The notes below the pieces were generated by a model. The model did no database searches. It was not told the DNA's origin and saw only the letters and a program-made list of their open reading frames with translations. A program made the translations under genes and the position numbers. From Rhodoligotrophos sp. CJ14 (GTDB lineage: Bacteria; Pseudomonadota; Alphaproteobacteria; Rhizobiales; Im1), in NCBI RefSeq assembly GCF_038811545.1, contig NZ_CP133319.1, positions 248,001 through 312,000 of the forward strand: 64,000 nt of DNA. The letters are read 5' to 3'. Positions 26,531 to 35,828 of the stretch are shown one piece after another; position 1 is the first letter of the stretch; each line of letters starts with the position of its first letter.

Positions 26531-27868
26531 CTAGGCGGCTCTTGAGCCGCGCCCGATCCACCAGTCATGCAAGTCGAAATATTTCATGGCCAAGGGCACG
26601 AACCAGGGATTTCCCGTATAGAGTGGCATGGTGCGGAAGGGTTGCTTCTCAAAGACTGAGCTTCCCTCCGGCCAGCCCAGCACCTTGTAGGCAAGCTTGC
26701 GCCCGAAATAGGTGCCCATGGGAATGCCGGCGAAATTGTATCCTACGCCGTAATAATGCCCGTCCGCACCGCCGATATGGGGCATGAAATCGAAGGTGCC
26801 AGCGCACTGCCCCGTCCAGGCATGCGAGAGCCGCACATCCCCGATATCGGGGAGGATGCGCCGCAGAATGGCCCTGAGATCGCTTGCGATATGGCGCAGG
26901 CTTGGCGTGCGACTGCCGGTCAGTCCCCCCATCAGCAGCCGTTCCGTATCGGGCGCGGTGCGGATGAAGTTGATATTCATATTGGTATCGAGATAGGTCC
27001 GCCGATGCGGCAGCAGGTGGTCGATCAGCGATGTGGGCAGAACCTCGGTTGCGATCATATAGGCTTGGAACGGGATCACCCGGCGGGCCATCCATTTCAA
27101 CCGGCGCTGGGTATAGCCGTTGGTTGCCTCAATGACATTGGCACAAGCGATTGCCCCGCGTTCTGTCTCGACACGGAAGCGTTTCGGTCCCGCGGATGCG
27201 GTTCTGACAATGGCAGTGACCGGTGTCTGCGGTATAAGCCTGGCCCCGGCGGCCAGCGCCCGCTCGAGCAACCCTTTGTGATAGAGACCGGGATGGATCG
27301 AGCCGAGATCGGGGATGACCGCCCCGCCGAAATAGACATCGGACGCGATTTCGGTGTGCTGCTCGGCGCGCGGCACCATGTGGTAGTCTATCCCGAGCTT
27401 ACGCTTGTTGGTTTCGAGATCGGCCGCCAGGATCTTGTAATGGGCAGGTGAGGTTGCCCCGATGAAGCGCCCACACATGCGAAGATAGGCATCGATGTTC
27501 TCGGAGGCGACGATCTCCTTCACCGTTTCGAGCGCATCATTGAGCTCGCGGTAGACGGCAAGCGCATAATCCTCGCCATAGTGCTTTTCGAGCCAGGCAA
27601 CATCGCGCTTGAGCACCCGGCCGAGATAGCCCGCATTGCGCCGCGATGCCCCGAAGCCTGCTTGCTCTGCGTCGATCACTGCGACATTGGCGCCGCTGCG
27701 GGCGAGGTGGAGAGCAGCGGTGATGCCGGTATAGCCGGATCCGATGACGACCACATCCGCCTCATCTGGGAGCGGCGCTCGTGCGGGTTCTGGGGCATCG
27801 AGCGGCGCGCGGTCCCACCAGTAGGGTTGTTCCTTGAAATCGGCACTAAAAATCGCCTGCGGATCCAT
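26531..27868 (-). CDS. FAD-dependent oxidoreductase, DAO family (gamma-glutamylputrescine oxidase-like)
   Basis: Flavoenzyme of 445 aa that oxidises amines or amino acids. The ADP-binding motif VVVIGSGYTGITAALHLA is at residues 38-55, GFGASRRNAGYLG matches the substrate-flavin region, and YYGVGYNFAGIPMGTY near the C-terminus contacts FAD. The closest recognisable family is PuuB/OrdL, acting on gamma-glutamylated polyamines, but substrate prediction at this level is weak. It is divergent from a CurA-like reductase; the 134 bases between them carry repeated CTTGATC half-sites. It is not followed by other polyamine genes. Confidence 0.83.
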   Translation of the reverse strand: MDPQAIFSADFKEQPYWWDRAPLDAPEPARAPLPDEADVVVIGSGYTGITAALHLARSGANVAVIDAEQAGFGASRRNAGYLGRVLKRDVAWLEKHYGEDYALAVYRELNDALETVKEIVASENIDAYLRMCGRFIGATSPAHYKILAADLETNKRKLGIDYHMVPRAEQHTEIASDVYFGGAVIPDLGSIHPGLYHKGLLERALAAGARLIPQTPVTAIVRTASAGPKRFRVETERGAIACANVIEATNGYTQRRLKWMARRVIPFQAYMIATEVLPTSLIDHLLPHRRTYLDTNMNINFIRTAPDTERLLMGGLTGSRTPSLRHIASDLRAILRRILPDIGDVRLSHAWTGQCAGTFDFMPHIGGADGHYYGVGYNFAGIPMGTYFGRKLAYKVLGWPEGSSVFEKQPFRTMPLYTGNPWFVPLAMKYFDLHDWWIGRGSRAA

Positions 27869-27896
27869 TGATGGATGCTCCCTCTGCCCCTTGTGC

Positions 27897-27970
27897 CTTG
27901 ATCCGAGACAATCTTCCTAATCCTGTCAACAGGCCCCACGCAGACTTGATCCGCCTTTGCTATGATCAAG
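27897..27970. promoter_or_regulatory. Divergent promoter with repeated CTTGATC half-sites
   Basis: CTTGATCCG occurs at 27897-27905 and 27945-27953, and the reverse, GATCAAG, at 27964-27970. The last two form a perfect 7-bp inverted repeat with a 12-base spacer. The three half-sites fill the gap between the FAD oxidase and the CurA-like reductase, and may bind a dimeric regulator controlling both. Confidence 0.5.
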
Positions 27971-28002
27971 GATCGAAGCAGACGCGCCAAAGGATTATGC
28001 AA

Positions 28003-29007
28003 ATGGACAAGAACCGTCAGTTTCTGCTGAGGAAGCGGCCGGAAGGGCTGCCCACGCCAGACCATTTCGAGCTGATCGAGGCGCCGGTCCCCGAGCCTCG
28101 CTCGGGCGAGGTCGTTACACGCACCTTATATCTTTCCCTCGATCCCTATATGCGCGGCCGGATGAATGCGGGCAAATCCTACGCGCGGCCCGTCGAGCTC
28201 GGCGCGCCGATGGAAGCAGGCGTGGTGGGCCGGGTGGTTGCCTCGGCTGATCCCGGTTTCAAGATTGGCGATATCGTCAATGGTCCAGGCTACTGGGCCG
28301 ATTACAGCGTTCATAAGGCGGCAAGCCTGCGCAAGCTTGATCCGAGCCTGGCGCCTCCATCGACCGCTCTGGGGATTTTAGGCATGCCTGGCCATACGGC
28401 CTATGTGGGCACGATCGATATCGGCAAGCCCAAACCCGGGGAAACCTTCGTCGTTTCGGCAGCTGCGGGACCCGTGGGATCTCTTGCCGGGCAAATCGCC
28501 AAGATCAAGGGCGCGCGCGTGATCGGCATTGCCGGAGGACCGGACAAATGCCGATATGTCGTTGATGAATGCGGCTTCGATGATTGCATCGATCACCGTA
28601 TGGCCGACTTTGCCGAAGCTCTGGCTGCAGCCTGTCCCGATGGGATCGATATCTACTATGAGAATGTCGGCGGCGCGGTTCTACAGGCGGTCTGGCCGCT
28701 CCTCAACCGACATGCAAGGGTTCCGGTCTGCGGCCTCATCGCGGAATATAATGACGTCGCACCGCGGCCTGGCCCAAATCTGCGCAATCTTCTCTCCAAC
28801 CGGATCCTGATGCAGGGCTTCATCGTCGGCGATCACGCCGAACGATTTGCGGCATTCTTCGCAGACGTTTCGAACTGGCTGCGCACCGACCGCATCAAGT
28901 ATCGGGAGCATACCGTCGAAGGGCTGGAGAATGCACCCGAGGCATTTCTGGGGCTCTTCAGCGGATCAAATTTCGGCAAGCTCGTGGTCCGAGTCGCGGC
29001 GGAATAA
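28003..29007 (+). CDS. NADP-dependent oxidoreductase, CurA/MDR type
   Basis: Zinc-free medium-chain reductase of 334 aa, related to curcumin reductase CurA and leukotriene B4 12-hydroxydehydrogenase. LSLDPYMRGRM is the family N-terminal signature, and AAAGPVGSLAGQIAKIKGA the cofactor-binding loop. These enzymes reduce the C=C bond of enones with NADPH. The start was taken at ATG 28003, nine bases after AAAGGA; ATG 27997 is too close to that site. The physiological substrate is unknown. Confidence 0.87.
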   Translation: MDKNRQFLLRKRPEGLPTPDHFELIEAPVPEPRSGEVVTRTLYLSLDPYMRGRMNAGKSYARPVELGAPMEAGVVGRVVASADPGFKIGDIVNGPGYWADYSVHKAASLRKLDPSLAPPSTALGILGMPGHTAYVGTIDIGKPKPGETFVVSAAAGPVGSLAGQIAKIKGARVIGIAGGPDKCRYVVDECGFDDCIDHRMADFAEALAAACPDGIDIYYENVGGAVLQAVWPLLNRHARVPVCGLIAEYNDVAPRPGPNLRNLLSNRILMQGFIVGDHAERFAAFFADVSNWLRTDRIKYREHTVEGLENAPEAFLGLFSGSNFGKLVVRVAAE

Positions 29008-29029
29008 GTACTCATTAGTATAGTAACGC

Positions 29030-29069
29030 CAACGCATCGAGATGAGAGTGAGTTCGTCACGATGCGTTG
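29030..29069. terminator. 10-bp perfect inverted repeat after the CurA-like gene
   Basis: CAACGCATCG (29030-29039) and CGATGCGTTG (29060-29069) pair perfectly around a 20-base loop, starting 22 bases after the reductase stop. It may terminate that gene. The 240-base stretch before the autotransporter is noticeably A+T-richer than its surroundings and holds no other gene. Confidence 0.55.
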
Positions 29070-29248
29070 CATAAAACCAACTCAGCCTCAACTCATTGCT
29101 TCTTCTAGAAAATTGGTATGAGCACGATTGTGGTGTAGTCATCTCTCGCCGTCCCGACGTTCTCCGTCACGTCTACAACCATTGAGTGAGAAAAAACACT
29201 TGTGATAGGAATGGTTGCAGCACACTTCGGCGGCCTAACGGGGGAAAA

Positions 29249-31624
29249 ATGCGACCATTGATGCACTCTACCGCCTTATCGGCTTTGCTCGTTCTAGGAG
29301 GGGCTTCTTTAGCGCCCTTGGCGGCCCAATCCACCGCGCCCGAGCAGTTCACCTACATAAACAGGCCATGGATCGTCGGCCGATACAAGCCGCACTCACA
29401 GGATGTCCTGGATCAGTATCAGGGACGCAAGAGTGTTCTAAAGATCGGGGTGGGTGAGAGCGGCTTTGCTCATAATCGGGAAGAGGATGAGCAGGGCACT
29501 TTTCACGACTACCAAGGCTATAGCGCCCAAACAAATCTGACGGCGGATGGCAAAGACCATTTCATCTCAGGCAATCTCTACGTCCCCCAAGAATGGCAAA
29601 CCGCGCCGGGTGCCGGCGAAGACGACAGGACGGGCGTTTATCAGGCACCTGCCCTGTGGGGTAATCTTTCCCATACTCAATTCGGCAATGTTGCCTGGCC
29701 GGTTATCGGCTTCAGCAATAAGGATGGTGTCGGTAAGGTCATGGTCTGGGACGACCAAGCCGGCGTCTGGAATGAGACCGACGCGACGGTCCGCTATGGC
29801 GAATGGAATAATATGCGTGTCGTCTATGCAGGCGACCAAGTCTATCTGATGGTGAACGATCAGCTGGTCAGTCAGATCGATCTATCGCCCTATGCCTGTG
29901 GCGAAGGTGTCGAAGCCTGTATTGACCACTCAAATACCACGTTCACACAGATCATCCTCACCAGCTACAACAACGGGACAGAAGAGTACGACGCCTATTG
30001 GGCGAACATCCTCGAGGGCGAGGCTGTGCTGACCAATGACATCGCGGCGGGTAGCTCCTTTAGCAAAAGCGTTCTTTTGGATGGCAACGGCGCTTTCGAG
30101 GGCGGGGATGGTGTCATCGCTATCGGAGACAATACCCATTTCCGCGAAGCCCTGCAGGTGGTCGACGATATCGTCGTCAATTTTGGAAAGAACGTGGCCA
30201 TTGACCAGGATCTCTTTCTGACCGATGGGGCGACCACGGTTGGCGGCGAAGGCGGCGCCGTTACGACCCAAGGCGACGTTTACGTCGATAATACCTCTAC
30301 TTTAGGTGGTGAGCACAATATCACTGGCGATCTCATGGTCGACGGCACGGTCAGCCCGGGAGGTACCATCGATAAGGCGCGGGACGCGGGCATCATCAAT
30401 ACGAACGGCAACTATGTCGCAAACACCGCCACTGCCGTGATGGATGTCGATTTCGGGGCGACCCAGCACGTTGCTGGCACCACCTACGATCAGATCAATA
30501 TCACCGGTGATGTTTCAGGCACGACGGTCATTAAGCTCGAAGCCCTGAATGACTCGGAGGCAGGCCCGGTCGGCGACCTCAGTTCGGTCGAGTTGATCAC
30601 GGTCGGCGGCGACCTCCCTGCTAATGCCTTCACTCTCGACGGCCGCTATTTCGTGGGTGCGCGGGAAATTTTCCTCGATCCACGCGCCGGGGATGATGGT
30701 CTTGTGATCGGGCTCGATGCCGTCGTCGCCAATGAAAGCTATGTCTTCAGTTCTTTGCCGGCGACGATTGCCATGGCCGGTGATCTGATGCTCGGCCGGT
30801 TCGTGGACCGCCGCGGATATGATTGGGCCAATGCACCACGCGGTTGGGCGAGAACCTTCGGCGGTGGCTTCAACATTGACCGCACCACAGGGGTCGGGAT
30901 CGATTCGTCTGTAGTCGGTGTCTTGACCGGCCTCGATATCGTTGCTCTTCCCGGCTTCGGCAATGCGCGCGTTGGTATTCAGGCGGGCTATGGCTATGTC
31001 AGCTCGGATGTCAAACGGCGCTCGGGTGCTGCGGGCAGCGACGATCTCGGCAGCACGGCAAACATGACGGCGGTCGGCGCCTACTTTACTCAAGCTGACC
31101 ACAATTACTTCGCCGATCTGACGGTACAGTACCGCTTCATCGATATGGATAGCTCGCTGGGTGCCTCCCCAAGCGCCTCGATTGATGGTCATGCCGTCGA
31201 TGTCGCAGGCGAGGTCGGCTATATTTATCCCTTCTATCCCGGCGTTGCCGTGGTTCCGACCGCCCAATTGGTCTATCAGAATGTCCACTTCGACAAATAT
31301 TCCGATCCGAATTTCGACGTGAGGTTTGGGGGCAATGACGCGCTGGTCGGGCGGGTGAACGTGGCAGCCATCACCAATCTTGATGGGATCACGGCCTATG
31401 GCGGCTTCGGCGTGGCGGGTAATCTGCTCGGCGCGATGGAGACCCGGATCAACGGCGAAGTCATGAAGCACAAGATCGGCAGCGCTCGGGCGGAGCTCTC
31501 GGCCGGCTTGCAGGCGGATCTTGCCTCCGGCGTATCCTTCCTGGTGAGTGGCGAATACGGAATAGGCTTCAGCGGCAATGTGGAGACTTATCTGGGCAAG
31601 GCGGCGCTGCAGGTAAGCTTCTGA
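29249..31624 (+). CDS. Autotransporter (type Va) with jelly-roll-like N-terminal passenger
   Basis: A 791-aa outer-membrane autotransporter. It starts with a Sec signal peptide (MRPLMHSTALSALLVLGG, cleavage near AAQS). Residues about 25-260 form an aromatic-rich beta domain with an internal CGEGVEAC pair; it resembles a concanavalin-like lectin/glucanase fold. Residues 270-480 are Gly/Asp/Thr-rich beta-helix-like repeats with SVLLDGNGAFEGGDG. The last 270 residues are the 12-strand barrel and end in Phe (KAALQVSF), as required for BAM insertion. The ATG follows GGGGGA; the upstream in-frame start at 29186 would disrupt the signal peptide. Passenger function is unknown; adhesion or glycan binding is plausible. 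Confidence 0.85.
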   Translation: MRPLMHSTALSALLVLGGASLAPLAAQSTAPEQFTYINRPWIVGRYKPHSQDVLDQYQGRKSVLKIGVGESGFAHNREEDEQGTFHDYQGYSAQTNLTADGKDHFISGNLYVPQEWQTAPGAGEDDRTGVYQAPALWGNLSHTQFGNVAWPVIGFSNKDGVGKVMVWDDQAGVWNETDATVRYGEWNNMRVVYAGDQVYLMVNDQLVSQIDLSPYACGEGVEACIDHSNTTFTQIILTSYNNGTEEYDAYWANILEGEAVLTNDIAAGSSFSKSVLLDGNGAFEGGDGVIAIGDNTHFREALQVVDDIVVNFGKNVAIDQDLFLTDGATTVGGEGGAVTTQGDVYVDNTSTLGGEHNITGDLMVDGTVSPGGTIDKARDAGIINTNGNYVANTATAVMDVDFGATQHVAGTTYDQINITGDVSGTTVIKLEALNDSEAGPVGDLSSVELITVGGDLPANAFTLDGRYFVGAREIFLDPRAGDDGLVIGLDAVVANESYVFSSLPATIAMAGDLMLGRFVDRRGYDWANAPRGWARTFGGGFNIDRTTGVGIDSSVVGVLTGLDIVALPGFGNARVGIQAGYGYVSSDVKRRSGAAGSDDLGSTANMTAVGAYFTQADHNYFADLTVQYRFIDMDSSLGASPSASIDGHAVDVAGEVGYIYPFYPGVAVVPTAQLVYQNVHFDKYSDPNFDVRFGGNDALVGRVNVAAITNLDGITAYGGFGVAGNLLGAMETRINGEVMKHKIGSARAELSAGLQADLASGVSFLVSGEYGIGFSGNVETYLGKAALQVSF

Positions 31625-31703
31625 GTTGCAGTCCTCGGGCGTGCGTAGCGATCTTCAGCATCGCCGCCCCAGGTCGGTCGTGGGGCACAAGCATACATGA
31701 TGT

Positions 31704-31738
31704 GATCGCGGTGGACTGATATGCTTCCTGCCGCGATC
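31704..31738. terminator. Inverted repeat in the convergent gap
   Basis: GATCGCGG (31704-31711) and CCGCGATC (31731-31738) pair perfectly around 19 bases. It lies between the autotransporter and the convergent oxidase-fold gene, so it could serve as a bidirectional terminator. No T-run is seen. The rest of the 194-bp gap shows nothing. Confidence 0.4.
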
Positions 31739-31818
31739 ATCACGTTTCGGACGGGCTTACTTGGCCGCTTCGAGACGGGCGACCAGCACCGACCTGTTGG
31801 GCACGGCCAATGGGGCCG

Positions 31819-32406
31819 TTATGATTCAACCGCCAGCTTAGCCTTTGTCATCGCCGCATGGATGCCAACGATCTCATTGAGGCTGGGGAGTTCGGAACGC
31901 ACCACATGGCGAGCGGGGTCCCACAAGGCCGAGGCCAGAAGCGCGCGGCCACAATGCAGAAATGCCTCCTCGACATGCACCGTCAGGACGGTGCTGGGCA
32001 GCCGGCCATCCTTCTCGAAGCGCTGGAGAAGATCCGGATCAGCGCTGATGGTCGCCCGGCCATTCACCCGCAGCGTCTCATTCATCCCCGGAATGAGGAA
32101 GATGAGGCCGACGACCGGATCGTATAGCACATTGCGCAAACCATCGACGCGGTTGTTCCCTGGCCTATCAGGAAGGGCGATGGTCTTGTCATCGATCACC
32201 TTGACGAAGCCCGGCTCATCCCCCTTCGGCGAGCAATCGAGACCATCCTCGCTCCGGGTTGCCAGCACCAGGAAGGGCGAGTGAGCAATGAGCAGACGGC
32301 AATAGCTGTCGATGTGATCGATCTTCTTATAGCGCGCGCGCTCGCTTGGGTGACCATATCGCGCGAGAAGCTCATCTTCCGTGGTAATGGTGAAATCGCG
32401 GGACAT
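31819..32406 (-). CDS. Pyridoxamine 5'-phosphate oxidase-fold protein (MSMEG_1061-type)
   Basis: A 195-aa split-beta-barrel flavoprotein of the PNPOx-like superfamily, closest in pattern to the MSMEG_1061/FMN-dependent subgroup. FLVLATRSEDGLDCSPKGDEPGF is the N-terminal strand pair that binds FMN phosphate (key part CSPKGD). GLIFLIPGMNETLRVNGRATI and the C-terminal HCGRALLASALWDP follow, the latter typical of that subgroup. Reaction unknown. It is convergent with the autotransporter and divergent from the metal exporter gene; the 225-bp gap to the latter shows no gene or clear promoter. Confidence 0.83.
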   Translation of the reverse strand: MSRDFTITTEDELLARYGHPSERARYKKIDHIDSYCRLLIAHSPFLVLATRSEDGLDCSPKGDEPGFVKVIDDKTIALPDRPGNNRVDGLRNVLYDPVVGLIFLIPGMNETLRVNGRATISADPDLLQRFEKDGRLPSTVLTVHVEEAFLHCGRALLASALWDPARHVVRSELPSLNEIVGIHAAMTKAKLAVES

Positions 32407-32631
32407 TGGGGCGCCTGTTCATCGACATGGTGCTGCAGCTCATGCCACGAGGGCATATGACGCGCCGGATCATGCCCTACCGGCTCTGGCTATGGCAACA
32501 CGACAGGAGAGCTGCCGCTCAGCCATTGCTTGTGTCCAGCCTGTACTCTTGCCTCCGCGGTCCGATCAGGGTAGCGCTGCATGCCGGGAAGTGGCACGCC
32601 CTCCCGACGAGAGAGGGCGAAATGAGGGTTC

Positions 32632-33522
32632 ATGAAAGCGTCCGTCAGGCTTGCAATCGGCAGCATCGCGATCGGCGTTCTCGTCTTCGCGCTCAAGCTG
32701 GCCGCCTGGTGGCTCACCGGTTCGGTGGCCCTCTATTCGGACGCGCTGGAAAGCCTGATCAATATCGCCGCAGCCGGCGCTGCCGCCCTGGCCCTCAATC
32801 TCAGCGCGCAGCCTGCCGATCGCAACCACCCCTTCGGTCATCACAAGGCGGAATATCTATCCTCCGTGTTGGAAGGCGTGCTTGTGGTCATCGCGGCCTT
32901 TTCCATCCTGCGGGAATCCTACCTCAGCCTGAATGCACCGCGCGCCATTGACCTGAGCGTGACGGGTCTTTCCCTGAATGGTGTGGCAACCCTCATCAAT
33001 GCCATCTGGTGCATCGTCCTCGTCCGCGCGGGCCGCCGACGCAGATCACCGGCTCTGCTGGCCGATGGCAAGCATCTCGCAGCCGATGTGATCACCTCAC
33101 TTGGCGTTCTGGTCGGCCTCATCCTTGCCCGGCTGACTGGCTTGCAGTGGCTCGACCCGCTGCTTGCGGCACTCGTTGCCCTGAACATCCTGTGGATGGG
33201 ATATGGTCTGGTGCGGGAATCGGTCGGCGGCTTGATGGATCAGGCGGTCGATGGGGAAACCTTGTCCCGGATCCGCGCCGTGATCTCCGAGAACGCGCAA
33301 GGCGCGATCGAGGTCCATGACCTCAAGACACGCCAGGCCGCGCGTGCAACCTTCGTGGAATTCCATCTGGTGGTGCCCGGAGACATGACGGTTGCCGCCT
33401 CGCATCGGATTTGCGACCGCATCGAGCAGGCGCTCAATGCCGAATTCGACAATGTCGATGCGATCATTCATGTTGAACCGGAAAACGAGGCGAAGCTGAA
33501 AGGGGTGGTCGTTCTCCATTGA
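32632..33522 (+). CDS. Cation diffusion facilitator family metal exporter
   Basis: Inner-membrane proton-coupled divalent-metal exporter, 296 aa, with six hydrophobic segments. Transport-site residues appear in TM2 (YSDALESLIN, Asp and Glu) and TM5 (ADGKHLAADVITSLG, His and Asp). HPFGHHKAEYLS links TM2 and TM3. The C-terminal cytoplasmic domain with FVEFHLVVPGDMTV and HVEPE is typical of the dimer interface. Metal preference cannot be fixed, but this pattern is common in Zn/Fe/Mn exporters. The ATG at 32632 follows GAGGG. Confidence 0.9.
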   Translation: MKASVRLAIGSIAIGVLVFALKLAAWWLTGSVALYSDALESLINIAAAGAAALALNLSAQPADRNHPFGHHKAEYLSSVLEGVLVVIAAFSILRESYLSLNAPRAIDLSVTGLSLNGVATLINAIWCIVLVRAGRRRRSPALLADGKHLAADVITSLGVLVGLILARLTGLQWLDPLLAALVALNILWMGYGLVRESVGGLMDQAVDGETLSRIRAVISENAQGAIEVHDLKTRQAARATFVEFHLVVPGDMTVAASHRICDRIEQALNAEFDNVDAIIHVEPENEAKLKGVVVLH

Positions 33523-33630
33523 GGCGAGCCAGCCGTCGCGGTCGGAAGGTTTTGCTGCGCGTGCTCTCCCATGTGATAGAAAGCCTCCTGCGAGGATCGA
33601 CTGCCGTGATGTGAAGCCATAAGAGGCGAA

Positions 33631-34305
33631 ATGACCCGGAAACTCCTGCTCGTTATCGCGATTGGTCTATGGACCTCCCTGACCTCGGCATCGGCCCAGT
33701 CCGTGCCACCGGCTGCGGCGAGTTGGCTGCGCTGCGCCGCATTGGGCGCCCTGGCAGGCAAGGGCGCGCCCGACAAGGTGAGCAAGGAGGCCTCCACCAA
33801 GCTCGAGGCCAACTACAAGGAGCTGTTCACCGCCTACCTGGTGGCGCTTGAGGGCAAGGGTGCTGATCCGCGGGTGGTCAGAACCCGGGTGGCGGGCCTC
33901 ATTCACGCCATGATCGAGAAGCGCCGCATGCTGAACCGCGAGGAGCAGCCGGCACTTCTTGCTTGCCTCCGCGATATGGACAGGCTGACCGCCGACATCC
34001 CCGAGACGGTGCGAAAAATGGTTACCGCAACCCCACGGCCGACCGAGTCGACCATGCGCCGCGATATGTGGGCGACCTGTTCCGTTGCTTTGGCTTGGGC
34101 GGTCGAATCCGGCCTCACCGGTGACCCGGAAGTGCGCAATGCCGCACGCCGCTACCGCCAGCTCTTCCAGATCGATGCCCGCCGGCAAGGCCTGAGCGAT
34201 GCCGAAATCGACAAAGGCCTGAACGAGCTGAAGGCAGTCGCATCGAAGAAATCGGTCAATGAGCTTAAGTCGGCGATCGCCAGCTGCGTGCGTGAGAAGC
34301 CCTGA
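33631..34305 (+). CDS. Secreted hypothetical protein
   Basis: A 224-aa protein of unknown function. A clear signal peptide ([20 protein letters not shown]) directs it to the periplasm. The rest is helical and charged, and four Cys residues (in [21 protein letters not shown] and ASCVREK) could form two disulfides. No domain is recognised. It stands alone between the metal exporter and the aminotransferase, with 108 and 79 bases of spacing. Codon use is like its neighbours. Confidence 0.7.
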   Translation: MTRKLLLVIAIGLWTSLTSASAQSVPPAAASWLRCAALGALAGKGAPDKVSKEASTKLEANYKELFTAYLVALEGKGADPRVVRTRVAGLIHAMIEKRRMLNREEQPALLACLRDMDRLTADIPETVRKMVTATPRPTESTMRRDMWATCSVALAWAVESGLTGDPEVRNAARRYRQLFQIDARRQGLSDAEIDKGLNELKAVASKKSVNELKSAIASCVREKP

Positions 34306-34384
34306 TGCGCGAGACCACGCGGGCTTGTCCTTGAGCAGCGCTTCGGGCACGATCCCCACGCAATCGCGCGAGGGGAAGAGGCAT

Positions 34385-35788
34385 ATGAATTTCCGTGGAC
34401 ATAACCATATCGATGCCGAGGACGTCTGGCGCAAGGATCGCGATCATTTCCTCCATCCCTGGCAGCATTTCGAGAGCTTCCGCGAGACCGGAGCGACCAT
34501 CATCCGCAAGGCGGAAGGCTGCTACATCTATGATGCTGATGGCCATCGCTATCTCGATGGCATTGCCGGCCTATGGTGCGTCAATGTCGGCTATGGCCGT
34601 GATGAGATCGCCGAGACCATGGCGGACCAGGCACGCGAGCTTGCCTATTTCTCTGCATTCGGCGACGTGACCAATGCGCCTGCGGCTGAACTGGCCGCGC
34701 AGCTTGCGGCCTATGCGCCAGGCGATCTCAACCATGTCGCGTACGCGACCTCCGGTTCCTCCGGCAACGACACGGCCATCAGGCTTGCCCATTACTACTG
34801 GAGCCGGCGCGGCCAGCCGCAGCGCCACCACATCATATCGCGCCGCGACAGCTATCACGGCTCGACCATGTTGGCCATGTCGCTCGGCAATCGCGCCGGC
34901 GACCGCTCGCCTTACTTTCACTATCTGACCGATTTCATTCACCACATCTCTTCGCCCAATCCCTATCGGCGGCCCGAGGGCATGGACGAGCAGGCGTTCT
35001 GTGATGTCCTCGTGCAGGAATTCGAGGCCAAGATCGCCGAGATCGGGGCCGATCGCATCGCCGCCTTCATCGCCGAGCCGATCCTCGGTTCAGGTGGGGT
35101 GATCGTCCCGCCGGCCGACTATAACCGGCGCATGGCGGAGCTGTGCCGCCGCCACGGCATCCTCTTCATTGCGGACGAGGTGGTGACCGCCTTCGGCCGC
35201 GTCGGCCACATGTTCGCAAGCCATGATGTCTTTGGCATCGAGCCGGATATGATCGTAACCGCCAAGGGCATCACCTCCGGCTATTTTCCGCTTGCGGCTG
35301 TTATCTATTCCGACGCCATCCATGACGTGATCTCCAATGGCGACCCATCCGCCATGTTCACCCATGGCTTTACCTATAGCGGGCACCCCATCGGCTGCGC
35401 GGTCGCCCTGAAGAATATCGAGATCATCGAGCGCGAGGACTTGCTCGCCCACGTGCGTAATCTCGGCACCTATCTCGAACAGCGGCTTGATGAGCTGCGG
35501 GATCTGCCGCTGGTGGGCGATGTGCGCGGAAAGCGCTTCATGATGTGCGTCGAGTATGTTGCTGATAAGAACACGCGGGAGCCTCTGCCCGCTGCCGTTG
35601 ACATTGGAAAGCGCATCGCCACCGTCTGCGGCCGGCACGGCCTCATGGTGCGCCCGCTTGGCGCGCTCAACATCATCTCACCGCCTCTGGTCTTGAACCG
35701 CAGTGAGGTCGATTTTCTGGCCGATACCCTGGCCTCCTCCGTTCAGGAGGTCGCGGACGATCTTGCGCGCGAGGGGCTGATGCGTTGA
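34385..35788 (+). CDS. Class III PLP-dependent aminotransferase (omega-amino acid type)
   Basis: A 467-aa aminotransferase of the ornithine/omega-transaminase group. [26 protein letters not shown] (phosphate-binding), RRDSYHGST and the PLP-lysine motif [13 protein letters not shown] are visible. [11 protein letters not shown] and [12 protein letters not shown] hold the cofactor-stacking and Asp residues. These enzymes move amino groups from terminal amines, beta-alanine, taurine or putrescine to pyruvate. The ATG at 34385 follows AGGGGAAGAGG. Downstream, 40 bases away, is methylcrotonyl-CoA carboxylase alpha; whether they form an operon is not certain. Confidence 0.86.
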   Translation: MNFRGHNHIDAEDVWRKDRDHFLHPWQHFESFRETGATIIRKAEGCYIYDADGHRYLDGIAGLWCVNVGYGRDEIAETMADQARELAYFSAFGDVTNAPAAELAAQLAAYAPGDLNHVAYATSGSSGNDTAIRLAHYYWSRRGQPQRHHIISRRDSYHGSTMLAMSLGNRAGDRSPYFHYLTDFIHHISSPNPYRRPEGMDEQAFCDVLVQEFEAKIAEIGADRIAAFIAEPILGSGGVIVPPADYNRRMAELCRRHGILFIADEVVTAFGRVGHMFASHDVFGIEPDMIVTAKGITSGYFPLAAVIYSDAIHDVISNGDPSAMFTHGFTYSGHPIGCAVALKNIEIIEREDLLAHVRNLGTYLEQRLDELRDLPLVGDVRGKRFMMCVEYVADKNTREPLPAAVDIGKRIATVCGRHGLMVRPLGALNIISPPLVLNRSEVDFLADTLASSVQEVADDLAREGLMR

Positions 35789-35828
35789 TTTGCCTTGGGC
35801 AAATGTCGCGGATAACGGAGTGCGGGTC

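Noticed and set aside
32406-32951. A 181-codon plus-strand frame overlapping the CDF exporter start
   Set aside because: Most of it is out of frame with the clearly conserved exporter, and the unique part lacks recognisable features.
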